Positions 24,234 through 33,706 of a DNA stretch of 64,000 nt are shown here, in pieces. Each line of letters begins with the position of its first letter. Within the stretch, counting starts at the first letter, position 1. Below the pieces are notes generated by a model. The model worked only from the letters and a program-made list of their open reading frames with translations. It was not told where the DNA came from and searched no databases. The stretch covers positions 1-64,000 of the forward strand of contig NZ_VYKL01000028.1 of the NCBI RefSeq assembly GCF_008710145.1. Direction: 5' to 3'. The translations under genes and the position numbers were made by a program. The stretch comes from Niallia endozanthoxylica (GTDB lineage Bacteria; Bacillota; Bacilli; Bacillales; Cytobacillaceae).

Positions 24234-25451
24234 TTATTCTGCTTTTTTCAATTCGAAGGCACGTACTCTTTCTCTTATGCTCCGACTTACTCTACCATGT
24301 AAATAGTAATAGACAATCAAACCTGCAAGGGCAAAAAAGGAGCTATAAAAATATAAGGAACTATAACCTATTTTTGCACCAAGAATTCCAACAATTAATG
24401 AACCGATTCCGATTCCTAAGTCCATCGTAGAGTAGAAAGTAGCAGTAGCAGCACCCCTTCTATTAGGAAGCGCGATTGCGATAGCAATCGTTTGGACCGT
24501 TGGAAAGATTGTCCCCCAGCCGAGTCCAATAAAGGCTGCAGACAGTAGGAACATAAAGGCACCGTTCGCTTGACTTAATAGGAACATACCAATCGCAAAG
24601 CTTATAATCGATGGGATAATGATGACATTTGCTCCGTACTGATCAAACCATTTCCCCGTAAATGGCCTTGAGATAATTAACGCAATCACATAGACAATAA
24701 AGAAATAACTTGCTACTTCTGTTAACCCAAGTTCCTCTGCATATACAGACACAAACGAAACAATTGATGAATACACAAGGGCAAAAAAGAAGCAGACCAG
24801 TGAAACGCGAAGAGCAGACATTTCAATCAGCTCATTTATGTTCAATCCTTTTTTCTTCAATCTTGTTTCCGCTTGAACCTTTCTCACGTCTTTAGGTATA
24901 GAGATTAACAGCCCTGTGACCGTTCCGATTATCACACTGCCAAAACTTACAACAAACATTATGGTTGCGCCCCATTTGTTGATAGCAAGCAGACCCAGAA
25001 AAGGACCTAAAGCCATAGACATATTCATCATAAGGCCATAATATCCCATACCTTCTCCTCTCCTATTTTGAGGGATCAGGTTCGCAACAATCGTTCCTGC
25101 TGTCGTTGTAACCATGCCAAAGCCTACTCCATGAATCACACGTAAAATCATTAAACTAATGAGTGAAGTCGTGAAAAAGTACATTAAGGCCGCACCTAGA
25201 TAAAGAATCAGTGAAGCTAAAAAAACCTTTTTAATTCCAAAAGATTCAATCCATTTTCCCGCAATCGGGCGAATGGCAATAGCAGCAATATAAAACACCA
25301 AAACAAGCAACCCTGCTTGTGCCGTATTTCCTTGTAAATCCTGAATTAAATAAATCGGTATAGTCACAAGTAAATAATAATAATTTAGGAACATAAAAAA
25401 CGTCGTTAGACAGACGAATATGTAATCCTTCGACCACAGTCGATTGACCAT
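24234..25451 (-). CDS. MFS transporter, 12 membrane segments
   Basis: This is a 405-residue drug-efflux or small-solute type MFS protein. The loop 2-3 motif is RPIAGKWIESFGIKKVF (about 60-76), with the repeated form SRPFTGKWFDQYGAN after the sixth helix. The last cytoplasmic tail is basic. It is similar to Bacillus transporters of the YfkF/YwoG kind. The substrate is unknown, and it is not related to the two ACS-type transporters in this window. It is monocistronic between two terminators. Confidence 0.83.
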   Translation of the reverse strand: MVNRLWSKDYIFVCLTTFFMFLNYYYLLVTIPIYLIQDLQGNTAQAGLLVLVFYIAAIAIRPIAGKWIESFGIKKVFLASLILYLGAALMYFFTTSLISLMILRVIHGVGFGMVTTTAGTIVANLIPQNRRGEGMGYYGLMMNMSMALGPFLGLLAINKWGATIMFVVSFGSVIIGTVTGLLISIPKDVRKVQAETRLKKKGLNINELIEMSALRVSLVCFFFALVYSSIVSFVSVYAEELGLTEVASYFFIVYVIALIISRPFTGKWFDQYGANVIIIPSIISFAIGMFLLSQANGAFMFLLSAAFIGLGWGTIFPTVQTIAIAIALPNRRGAATATFYSTMDLGIGIGSLIVGILGAKIGYSSLYFYSSFFALAGLIVYYYLHGRVSRSIRERVRAFELKKAE

Positions 25452-25647
25452 GATGAATTCCCCCCTGTTCAGTTACACTACATCTAATATTATCATAATT
25501 CAAAATATACTTAAATAACATTAACACTTGATTAATAGAATAAACTCATTCCAGTACCTTTGTCTTCCATCTGCTGAGTAACTTTATATTCCATAAACTA
25601 GTATCTAAACAACCTATATTACTTGCTTTCTAGCGTACAAAACAAAA

Positions 25648-25682
25648 AAACAAACAGGCTAAAATAGCATGCCTGTCTGTTT
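25648..25682 (-). terminator. terminator of the DabA/DabB operon
   Basis: AAACAAACAGGC (25648-25659) pairs with GCCTGTCTGTTT (25671-25682), with one mismatch. A long T-run follows on the minus strand. Confidence 0.9.
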
Positions 25683-25759
25683 AACTGAACCCACTCTTTA
25701 TTAATCACGAGTATCATTTTCCCATAAAAACTATTTGCTGAACTAACTATAATAGTTTC

Positions 25760-26263
25760 TTAAAAAATATCGACTTCATGTTGCGTTTCATTCTCATGAC
25801 CTATCCTTAATTCCATAACCTTCACAGAAGATGGCATTAATGGATGGCTGCGAATCACTTCAACTGATTTCTGATTAGTACCTATGAAACTATGGTTTCC
25901 TTCAAACCATTCCATTATTGTTGTGTTTGAAAACTCTGGATTACAATGGGTAAAAAGATAATGAAGGGTACTCATGCTCTGATGCGGGTCTATGCTTTCC
26001 CCAATTCTTCCTAGAATATCCTCCGAATCCTTTCGATCCTTATTCGTATCAACAATCACTATTTCTTCTATATTTTTTTGATAAACATGTAAAAGAATCT
26101 CCCGCATTAATTCGCCAAAAGGTTCTATTTTATCTAGTTCATCGCTTTCTAAAAGGATCATTTCTTCTGGACGAACCTGATATCTATGTTTCACATCATG
26201 AAAATCGATTTCTTTTTCCCTTCCTACTACAAATAGTACTTTTTTATTCTCTTTTAAATACAT
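25760..26263 (-). CDS. YbcF-like protein of the Dab operon
   Basis: This is a small soluble alpha/beta protein of about 167 residues: a parallel strand VLFVVGREKEIDFHD at the start and IEEIVIVDTNKD in the middle, as in beta-carbonic-anhydrase-like folds. The zinc ligands of true beta-carbonic anhydrases (CxDxR and HxxC) are not visible. In Bacillus subtilis the ybcC-ybcD genes are followed by ybcF, annotated as carbonic-anhydrase-like, and I assign this gene mainly by that synteny. The ATG at 26263 follows GGGGGGA. It is the last gene of the operon. Confidence 0.6.
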   Translation of the reverse strand: MYLKENKKVLFVVGREKEIDFHDVKHRYQVRPEEMILLESDELDKIEPFGELMREILLHVYQKNIEEIVIVDTNKDRKDSEDILGRIGESIDPHQSMSTLHYLFTHCNPEFSNTTIMEWFEGNHSFIGTNQKSVEVIRSHPLMPSSVKVMELRIGHENETQHEVDIF

Positions 26264-26344
26264 CAAATCCCCCCATGAATGTTTATCCTATCGTTATTAC
26301 TTCTTTAACAGACACTATATATATAAAATAGGATAAAGATCTTC

Positions 26345-26710
26345 TTAAGCTAACCCGTATTGTAAATCACCAGAAAGTTTAAAGACCATTACACGTTCTC
26401 CCGTTTGTGTACTAAGGTCGGTGTAAAAACTTACGACCTCAAACCCTGTTATCGTAAAGATAATTTCCTTTAACTCATCGACACCGGATTCTACAAGGCT
26501 ATTTCGGTTCTCTTTAACGGTTAGCAACCCCTCTTTATCTTTACATAAGGAATATTCAGCGGGAGTTAAAATTCCGCGAAGACTGACTATAATCATATCC
26601 CGCAAAATATCTGATTTAACGGATACCGAGCCTCTTCCAAGATAATGCTTTTCCCAATGGGTTAAAGCTTTACTGATTTCCGCTTCAAGGGCTCCTTTTG
26701 TTTTATCCAT
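26345..26710 (-). CDS. DUF2294 (YbcI-like) protein
   Basis: This is a 121-residue protein of the DUF2294 family. The N-terminal helix (KGALEAEISKALTHWEKHYL) and the core strand pair (GRGSVSVKSDILRDMIIVSL, GVLTPAEYSL-like segment) are typical, ending in TQTGERVMVFKLSGDL. The biochemical function is unknown. Such genes recur next to inorganic-carbon uptake genes in Bacillus (ybc region), and this one sits between dabA and the YbcF-like gene. A good ribosome site precedes the ATG. Confidence 0.75.
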   Translation of the reverse strand: MDKTKGALEAEISKALTHWEKHYLGRGSVSVKSDILRDMIIVSLRGILTPAEYSLCKDKEGLLTVKENRNSLVESGVDELKEIIFTITGFEVVSFYTDLSTQTGERVMVFKLSGDLQYGLA

Positions 26711-26786
26711 AACGATTCACTTTCCTTTTTCCTAAAATAATCTCTTAATAACTAAGCCAAACATCCTTTTCCATCTGGAAAAGAGG

Positions 26787-29411
26787 TTAGGACCAGCTTA
26801 CCCAGTTCCCTGTCTCATCAATCGATGCAAGCTGGACCCAGCCATTCTGAACTTTTTGATGAAAGTCCTGATCTTGTTTTAATAGTTTTTCAATCGCATC
26901 CTTAGGTGCTTCGATTACTACTAATAATCTTAATGGGATATGGTAAAGCTCATGATCAGCACTCATGACAGATTGCCATGGAAGTCCTGGTAATAAATCA
27001 CTGGAATTTCCCTGCATAACACCAATACCGGAAGTTACTGTTTGCGTTCTTTTATTCCCGCTTCCATAATAATGCGGTGCAACGGTGGAAGCATAATATT
27101 GCAGGTTAATCCATTGGGTGACCGTTGCAGGTCCTTTAATAATATTGGCAAGTATCGTCCCATTCCTATCCTTCTTCCAGTTATAGGTATGGAGAAAAGT
27201 TCTTCCCTCTAAATTACATTCCTCCGTGAGCTCACGATTCCCAATAATAAATGCGGCATTACGGGCAAGACCCCATTCCGGCCGTACCTCACTCCAATCT
27301 TCAGCAAATCGCTCAGCTTCTTCTTGCGGATTTTTACCGTTATATCCGATAGAAGGAAGCTGCATAAGCCGTTCGGTACTGACTTCTTCTCTTACATTAG
27401 GCAATACCGCTTGAATACGATCAAACGCTTCCTTCGCTTTTTCTGTAAGTTCCGGGACAAAGATGGGACGCAATTCATCCGTCGAGGTCACATGTTCAGC
27501 CGCTATAAAAACCGTATCTTCTGGAATCATGATTCCCTCCATCGCTAACGCCTGTCTTACTTCCCTCAGATTACACAAAGAGGCTAATACCCGTGCATTA
27601 AATTCACTTGATGTCCCTCCGCATGCACCACAGTCAAGGGATGAAGCATATGGATTATTCGTACTGCGGCTTCCATGACCGCAAATAACCACTAAAGAAG
27701 AGAAGTGTTCGGTTAACCCCATCATTTTCAACGCTTGTCTGACGTAGGTCACTTTTTCTTTTTCAGTAAAACCGGTGGATAACTTTGTTTCGGAATGATC
27801 GATGTTAAGTGTAAGTTCCGCAGCCGGTTTTTGAAGCCATTTTTCCTGAACTCTACGGAAGGCTGCTCCTGCTCTTCGCGGGATAAAACTTCGAGCCAGC
27901 GTTTGAAAAGTAAGCCACGGACCGCTGACTTCCGGCAGCATCAGACTGGCAAGCACATGATGCTTCATACCCTTAAAGGTACTGCTAGATGCATGTACCG
28001 CGCCCAATCGCTGTTTATATTGTTCCAACGCGGGCTCCCTTGAAAATTCTTTCACTTTTATTTGCGGTTTAAACAGTACTGGCAAAGCAGCGTGACGATG
28101 TTCACTGCCAAGCTTGCACGTTTCAATGGGCAACCCAAAAAAACCGGCTGTGCCAAAAGTCTCAAAAGGCCCTGATGCTTCAAGTTTGCGGCGAAAAGGC
28201 TCTGAACGCACATCAATACAAAAAACAAACTGTGCCAATGCAGGCTGATTCTTCTGTTCTGCTTTATTATGCAGTTTGGATGTAATTTTATTTTTCAAAT
28301 GGTCCTCGTATGTTTTTTCCCATGCTTCCAGCCAAAGTCGATTGCGGAGAATCGTATCAAAACGATAGGCAAGTGTCAAACGCGCTTTTATTTCTGTTGC
28401 AGAAATTTGTGACCAAGAGTGGATGGACATATTCCCCCAGTGACCCCAATTAGCAATAAGAGGTTCGATAGATACTTGCTTCACCATTCTTTGCTGTGAT
28501 AAAGGCAAAAAAGGTGTAATGAGAGCCCACTCCATGAATAGCCGAACGGCCAAATATTCGGTTAACAATGTTTTTTCCGTATCATATTGCTGTGAACGCC
28601 AAAGCATCATTCCTGCCCAGCCTGGCAGGGCCAGAAGGTGAGCCTCCAGATATTCCTGCATGTCTGTATAAGGAATGCCTAATAGGATTAAGATTTCCTG
28701 CAAAGCATAATCAGCTTCATTAGGTGCATTTCTTAATCTTTTGCGTACAGAGGGCTTCAAAGCAGGATCATGGAGGACAAGCTCCTTCCATGCGTGATAA
28801 AATCCCTTTTTGCGATTTGGCATAGACCAAACAGCCTGAGATTCGTCCAAGTATAATTTACACCATTTAATCATATGGAAATTGAGATTTTCAACAAGCT
28901 TCGTCCCCTTTTGATTTTCAATCAGCTGACTGTATGTTTGGACTGCATATTTTTTCGTCTTTTTCGTTTGAAAACGACTTAGCTTTTTTGCCAAATGGGT
29001 TAACTCGGATGGTGATAAACATCCAGAAGATCCTTGATCCCATCTGAGAGCAGCCCGGCAATAGGCTTCTGCCGCATCGCGGGGTAATTCAAAATTCTGT
29101 TCATCAAGCCACTTTTGTAAGCCTGATTCTAGAAATTCCTCCTTAATCTCTCCGCGAGACCAAGCCGATTGTATCAAAGAATCATTAGGATAAATATCTA
29201 CATCATTCATTTCTTTTAAAAACCGGGCAACCTGTTCAAACGAATGATGTTCCATACGTGCCCAAGGATGCCTCGCTGCAAACGCAGTGAGGGGCCCTAA
29301 CGGCACAATGACGGAGCTTGCTGTCTCCACCAATTCTTTTACATTTATATCAAGGTCACTTAAGTTTTTTTCAACCTGCAATGTCTTTGCTACTGTTAAG
29401 ACTGAATTCAC
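26787..29411 (-). CDS. dabA: inorganic carbon transporter subunit DabA (YbcC/DUF2309)
   Basis: DabA is the large cytoplasmic subunit of the DAB complex, a vectorial carbonic anhydrase that turns CO2 into bicarbonate inside the cell, driven by cation flow through DabB. The zinc-site pieces are present: FCIDVRSEPFRRKLE (Cys and Asp) and VICGHGSRSTNNPY with SLDCGACGG (His and Cys). At 874 residues it has the normal length. It starts at GTG, overlapping the dabB stop codon by one base (TAGTG), with GGAGGG 8 bases upstream, so the two are translationally coupled. Confidence 0.93.
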   Translation of the reverse strand: MNSVLTVAKTLQVEKNLSDLDINVKELVETASSVIVPLGPLTAFAARHPWARMEHHSFEQVARFLKEMNDVDIYPNDSLIQSAWSRGEIKEEFLESGLQKWLDEQNFELPRDAAEAYCRAALRWDQGSSGCLSPSELTHLAKKLSRFQTKKTKKYAVQTYSQLIENQKGTKLVENLNFHMIKWCKLYLDESQAVWSMPNRKKGFYHAWKELVLHDPALKPSVRKRLRNAPNEADYALQEILILLGIPYTDMQEYLEAHLLALPGWAGMMLWRSQQYDTEKTLLTEYLAVRLFMEWALITPFLPLSQQRMVKQVSIEPLIANWGHWGNMSIHSWSQISATEIKARLTLAYRFDTILRNRLWLEAWEKTYEDHLKNKITSKLHNKAEQKNQPALAQFVFCIDVRSEPFRRKLEASGPFETFGTAGFFGLPIETCKLGSEHRHAALPVLFKPQIKVKEFSREPALEQYKQRLGAVHASSSTFKGMKHHVLASLMLPEVSGPWLTFQTLARSFIPRRAGAAFRRVQEKWLQKPAAELTLNIDHSETKLSTGFTEKEKVTYVRQALKMMGLTEHFSSLVVICGHGSRSTNNPYASSLDCGACGGTSSEFNARVLASLCNLREVRQALAMEGIMIPEDTVFIAAEHVTSTDELRPIFVPELTEKAKEAFDRIQAVLPNVREEVSTERLMQLPSIGYNGKNPQEEAERFAEDWSEVRPEWGLARNAAFIIGNRELTEECNLEGRTFLHTYNWKKDRNGTILANIIKGPATVTQWINLQYYASTVAPHYYGSGNKRTQTVTSGIGVMQGNSSDLLPGLPWQSVMSADHELYHIPLRLLVVIEAPKDAIEKLLKQDQDFHQKVQNGWVQLASIDETGNWVSWS

Positions 29412-30928
29412 TATTTATTCCCTCCTTGTGACATGTATTTCATTAGATATTTTGGATGGCTTTCAACCACATCATAGTTTGGTTCCCCTAACCGAACGAG
29501 CCATAGATAAAGAATCATAAAACCTCTTGAAGATTGATTGCGAGCAAACGATAAACCGATTGCACTGCCAATGAACAATAGAATCAAAATGAATAGAATG
29601 GCAGGAAATGGAGGTTGTATTCCTGTTCTAATCGTTTCATGCAACAAACGATGAAAGCCGGAATGAATCAGAGCATAGATGAATGCTCCAGCTGCAAATA
29701 ACATAAATCCTGATATTCGTCCGATTTTTCCGTATCCAAAAACGACCAATTGCTTCCAAGCTAACGATACTGAACTGCCTAAGATGATTGCACTAATTAA
29801 TCGATAACCCTCTTCAGGAGAGACTGCCCAATAACCGATTCCCGTTAGGATTCCGAAAGCAATTCCAAAAACTGTTCCAAATAATGAAGCTGGCTTGGTT
29901 AACATCTTTAGTGGCTTTTCATGGTGAATAGCAGAACCTGCTTGCAAGAAAAGTGTCGATTTAAATAGACCATGTAATACAGCATGAATGATGGCCGCTA
30001 TATAGGCACCGAGCGCACACTGAATCAGCATGAACCCCATCTGTGCAATCGTTGAACCAATCAGCTGTCGTTTATAGTCCACTTGGACGAGCATAATGCC
30101 CGTTCCTATGATCACCGAAATGCCTGATAGAATCAGTAGGAGGATCTGCGCCAAACTTGTGGTAAGTAACGGTGCAAAAAGAGTTAAGATGATACCTCCA
30201 GCATTAACAATACCAGCATGCATAACGGCTGAAACAGGTGTGGGAGCCACAGCCGAGTCTAGTAACCAGCGATGGAAAGGCCATTGTCCTGCCGGAATGA
30301 CCACAGATAAGATCAGCAGCAGATGAATACCATTTTTTTCCCACGACGTTAACCCCGCTAGACTCTCTTCTGACACCACCTGTGACAGCTGCCAATATCC
30401 TGTTGCTTGAGATATCCATAGAATCGCTGCTAGTAAAATCAGCCAGCCCAACGCAAACAAACGACCCATCGTGGTTGCAGCCCGTTTAGCTGACTGCCAT
30501 TCTTTTTTTAGTCTAATAATCAAAGTCAGCCCAAAAAGTGTCATTCCCCAACAGATTAATAGAAGTCGAAGATCATCACTGAGCCATGCCAGTGCGCCAG
30601 CAACCGTCGTGAGTGTGAGAAGAAAAAAATAGTTTCGATAGGAACGGTCACCAAGCAAGAAATGGACTGAGAATCGTTGGACAATGAGACCCATGGTCAG
30701 AATAAATACAGCCAGCAGCCATGATAAGGAATCAAAACGAAAAGGTCCCCATATGAAACTTTCATTCTGAAAAATTAGAGCAAAAAGAGCAAGTAACGGA
30801 GACAGCGATACCACTCCAATATGAATACGAACGTAGCTTAGAGAGACTTTAGGAATTAACAGAATGGTTGAGCTAACTAATGAAACGATAAGAAAGATAA
30901 GAAAGACAAATGGCAATGAAACTAACAT
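29411..30928 (-). CDS. dabB: inorganic carbon transporter subunit DabB (NuoL-like)
   Basis: This membrane partner of DabA belongs to the NADH dehydrogenase subunit 5/Mrp antiporter family. About 13-14 membrane segments are predicted in 505 residues. The conserved channel region shows GQWPFHRWLLDSAVAPTPVS (about 222-241), with Lys/His in later helices (HAVLHGLFKSTLFL), as in proton-conducting NuoL homologues. No other complex I genes are nearby, which excludes a respiratory operon. It is the first gene of the dab operon; the promoter must lie in 30930-31030. Confidence 0.92.
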   Translation of the reverse strand: MLVSLPFVFLIFLIVSLVSSTILLIPKVSLSYVRIHIGVVSLSPLLALFALIFQNESFIWGPFRFDSLSWLLAVFILTMGLIVQRFSVHFLLGDRSYRNYFFLLTLTTVAGALAWLSDDLRLLLICWGMTLFGLTLIIRLKKEWQSAKRAATTMGRLFALGWLILLAAILWISQATGYWQLSQVVSEESLAGLTSWEKNGIHLLLILSVVIPAGQWPFHRWLLDSAVAPTPVSAVMHAGIVNAGGIILTLFAPLLTTSLAQILLLILSGISVIIGTGIMLVQVDYKRQLIGSTIAQMGFMLIQCALGAYIAAIIHAVLHGLFKSTLFLQAGSAIHHEKPLKMLTKPASLFGTVFGIAFGILTGIGYWAVSPEEGYRLISAIILGSSVSLAWKQLVVFGYGKIGRISGFMLFAAGAFIYALIHSGFHRLLHETIRTGIQPPFPAILFILILLFIGSAIGLSFARNQSSRGFMILYLWLVRLGEPNYDVVESHPKYLMKYMSQGGNK

Positions 30929-31602
30929 CTTACTCCCTCCAATCGATAGAATGGTAGTATAGAAGTAAGCTTGACTATTTTATGTATGCTCTTATGGTTT
31001 TCCCAATTAATCATTGTGCAACTTCCTTTCCTGTTCTTTATCAAATTCGCCCCGTCGAATTTGCGCCCGGATTACCTGAGCTCGCTCGATAAATTTCCTT
31101 TAAAAAATTCGTGGCATCCGCCGGAGGCTTAACTTCATTCAGCCGGGTTTGAACTCCACTGAATCAGAGTGCTTTTTGAATTCATCTCTCACTTAAGGAA
31201 GTGGAGAAACTCTGCTGCATGAAGTTAAAAACAAAAAAACCGACAACTTCAATGATTTAATAGTCAGTTTATGACCATTAAACACATAGAAAATTGTCGG
31301 TTTACTATCAACTAGCCCTTTTTTAGGCTTTTATCAGTCTACCTTTAGTATGCAGTTATTAGAAGGAGTGAATATCCCCCTGCTTGCTTTATTGGATTCC
31401 TATTCATATGAATTTATTTTTTCATCTAGTCAACTATGATTTATTAACTATATGCTAAAATAATCGTATATTTATAGGAAATATTTATAGATTTATTACA
31501 GCAGTAATATTACTCTTTTTCAAAGATTCTGTCAAGTAGTGATTAGTGTTAAATTGATTTTTCGTTCTAGTTACGAAGAATAGGGTCTCGTTTATCATCA
31601 GC
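30929..31602. repeat. gene-free stretch with nested inverted repeats
   Basis: I see no gene here. TTAACTTCAT (31129-31138) plus CAGC pairs with GCTG plus ATGAAGTTAA (ending 31228). Inside it ACTCCACT (31153-31160) faces AGTGGAG, and CAGAGT faces ACTCTG. A second hairpin follows: AAACCGACAA (31237-31246) with TTGTCGGTTT (31294-31303). The flank at 31055-31130 is GC-richer than its surroundings. Together this looks like a small dispersed or mobile repeat plus a terminator-like hairpin. I cannot test its copy number. Confidence 0.45.
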
Positions 31603-32328
31603 CTATTTAGCTGCAAGTGCTTTATAATCAGCAATAATTGTCACATTGGGATGATTCTTCAATACAGACGCAGGATTATTTTCTGTTATTTCACCGTTAA
31701 GCAGCTGAGCTAAAGCCTTGCTCTTTTTTTCACCTGAAACAAGAAGCAAAATCTCCTTAGCCTTCATAATTGTGCTAATCCCCATAGAAATCGCTTGTGT
31801 TGGTACTTCTTCCAGACTTGAAAAATACCTAGCATTGGCTTCCCTTGTAGATGGAGTCAATGTAACTAGATGTGTCTTTGAGTCAAATGACGCGCCAGGT
31901 TCATTAAACCCAATATGTCCGTTGCTTCCAATACCAAGCAGCTGCAGGTCAATTCCACCTTTTTCTTCAAGCAGCTTTTCATAGTCAAGGCATTCCTTCT
32001 GAATATCACGGGCGTCACCGCGTGGCACATACGTGTTTGATTTTTGAATATCAATATGGTCAAATAGTTTCTTATTCATAAAATAGCGGTAACTGTTTGG
32101 ATGATCTCCCGAAAGGCCGACATACTCATCTAGATTAAAGGTTGTTACATGCTGATAAGATGTATGATTTTCCCTATGATCCTCAATTAATTGGCGGTAA
32201 GTACCTTCCGGTGTACCCCCTGTAGCCATTCCGAGTGTGATTTTCGGAGAATTGCGAACTTTATTAACAAGATATTCTGCAGCCTTTGCACTCATTTCCT
32301 CATAGTCTTTTACTTCAATCAAATTCAT
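31603..32328 (-). CDS. nagB: glucosamine-6-phosphate deaminase
   Basis: NagB converts glucosamine-6-phosphate to fructose-6-phosphate and ammonia in amino-sugar catabolism. Clear motifs are LGMATGGTPEGTYRQL (phosphate binding, about 36-51), FNLDEYVGL with the catalytic Asp, and LGIGSNGHIGFNEPGASF with catalytic residues (about 130-147). I place the start at 32328 (MNLIEVKDY), since GGAGG is then 9 bases upstream. It overlaps the end of nagA by 14 bases, so the two are coupled. About 241 residues, normal for the Bacillus enzyme. Confidence 0.94.
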   Translation of the reverse strand: MNLIEVKDYEEMSAKAAEYLVNKVRNSPKITLGMATGGTPEGTYRQLIEDHRENHTSYQHVTTFNLDEYVGLSGDHPNSYRYFMNKKLFDHIDIQKSNTYVPRGDARDIQKECLDYEKLLEEKGGIDLQLLGIGSNGHIGFNEPGASFDSKTHLVTLTPSTREANARYFSSLEEVPTQAISMGISTIMKAKEILLLVSGEKKSKALAQLLNGEITENNPASVLKNHPNVTIIADYKALAAK

Positions 32329-33523
32329 ATCCATTTTCCTCCTTCTTATAAGCAACCTTCCCGCGGCAAAAGGTCATGACAACGTCCAGGTTCTCATTAA
32401 GAATGACGATATCCCCATCTTTCCCTTTCTTAATGCTTCCTTTCCGATTGAAAATATTTAATTGTTTTGCCGGATTCGCAGATGCCATTTCAATCACTTC
32501 TTCAAGTGAACAACCTGTATAGTTTAATATACTTTTCGCAGCCGTTCCTAGTTTTAGGATACTTCCTGCCAATGTCCCGTCACTTAGAACCGCTTTCCCA
32601 TCTTGTACCGTAACGTCCTGCCCGCCTAAATCGTAATGGCCGTTTTTTAAACATTTAGCCCGCATAGAATCTGTGATTAATATAAGACCTTGACTTCCTT
32701 TTTGCTTATAGGCAAGTTGCACCATTTCAGACCGTACATGAACTCCATCAACAATGATTTCCGCCTTTAATTCCTGATGCAGGAAGGCTGCTCCGACGAC
32801 ACCTGGTTCACGATGATGCAATCCCCTCATCTGATTGTATAAATGTGTCACATGATTAGCTCCTGCCTTGATAGCATCTACTACCTCTTCATAGACTGCA
32901 TCCGAGTGGCCGATTGAAGCAACAACTCCTGTTTCTTTTAAATAGCGCACCAACTCAAGTCCTCCTGTTTGCTCTGGAGCCAAGGTGACGAGTTTAATGC
33001 GATTCTTTGCTAGTGACTGCCATTTTTTAAATAGGTCAAGGTTAGGATGAACCATATGTTCCCTTGGTTGTGCTCCTGCCATCTTCGGATTGACAAAAGG
33101 GCCTTCCAGATGAATGCCGATAATTTCCGCTCTGCCAGTATCTTGCTGTTTGCTAATATACTGGCTTGCATTTGAAAGAGCCTTTTCAATTTCCGAACTA
33201 CTTTGTGTCATTGTTGTTGCTAAGAAACTCGTAGTTCCTTCACTTGGAAGCATTTTTGTCATTATGTCTAATGATTCCTCCGTGGCATCCATCACATCAG
33301 CACCGTTAACACCATGAATATGGACATCAATAAAACCAGGAACTGCTTTATATGCGGAAGGAAGAGTAAGGATCTCACAATGCTCCTCTTCTCTTAATGT
33401 CTCCATTGGTCCAAGCTCGATTATTTTTTGATCCTTCAGCTTTATATATCCGTTCTCTATTTTTCTATCCTCAGAATATATTTGAATGCCTTTTAGTAAA
33501 ATGATTGTATTAGGTTGATTCAT
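32315..33523 (-). CDS. nagA: N-acetylglucosamine-6-phosphate deacetylase
   Basis: NagA removes the acetyl group from N-acetylglucosamine-6-phosphate before NagB acts. This is an amidohydrolase fold of 402 residues: metal-site HIHGVNGADVMDA (about 67-79), EGPFVNPKMAGAQ with the metal-binding Glu, IGHSDAVYEE and HLYNQMRGLHHREPG with histidines, and the catalytic Asp in ITDSMRA. It leads the nagAB operon. No GntR-type regulator (NagR) is adjacent, unlike the Bacillus subtilis nagAB-nagR order. Confidence 0.93.
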   Translation of the reverse strand: MNQPNTIILLKGIQIYSEDRKIENGYIKLKDQKIIELGPMETLREEEHCEILTLPSAYKAVPGFIDVHIHGVNGADVMDATEESLDIMTKMLPSEGTTSFLATTMTQSSSEIEKALSNASQYISKQQDTGRAEIIGIHLEGPFVNPKMAGAQPREHMVHPNLDLFKKWQSLAKNRIKLVTLAPEQTGGLELVRYLKETGVVASIGHSDAVYEEVVDAIKAGANHVTHLYNQMRGLHHREPGVVGAAFLHQELKAEIIVDGVHVRSEMVQLAYKQKGSQGLILITDSMRAKCLKNGHYDLGGQDVTVQDGKAVLSDGTLAGSILKLGTAAKSILNYTGCSLEEVIEMASANPAKQLNIFNRKGSIKKGKDGDIVILNENLDVVMTFCRGKVAYKKEENGYEFD

Positions 33524-33603
33524 TTATATTACATCCCTTCAGCCAGTTATAGCCTTTCTATCATTTACACCGAGCGCTTCCTTTAAGTCCTTCCATTTTA
33601 AAG

Positions 33604-33627
33604 AGGATAGCAAAGATACTATCCTCG
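33604..33627 (-). terminator. terminator-like hairpin after the fructokinase gene
   Basis: GAGGATAG (33604-33611) pairs perfectly with CTATCCTC (33620-33627). On the minus strand only a short T-run follows. Confidence 0.6.
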
Positions 33628-33706
33628 AAAATAGACTGCCCGTTTAAATGGTCATTATAGAAAAATCAAGGAATCAGTCTAGTTCATATCTATACTAGTT
33701 GCTTTT

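Noticed and set aside
31055..31303. Group II intron or IS end
   Set aside because: No domain V motif, no reverse transcriptase or transposase frame, and no clear target duplication.
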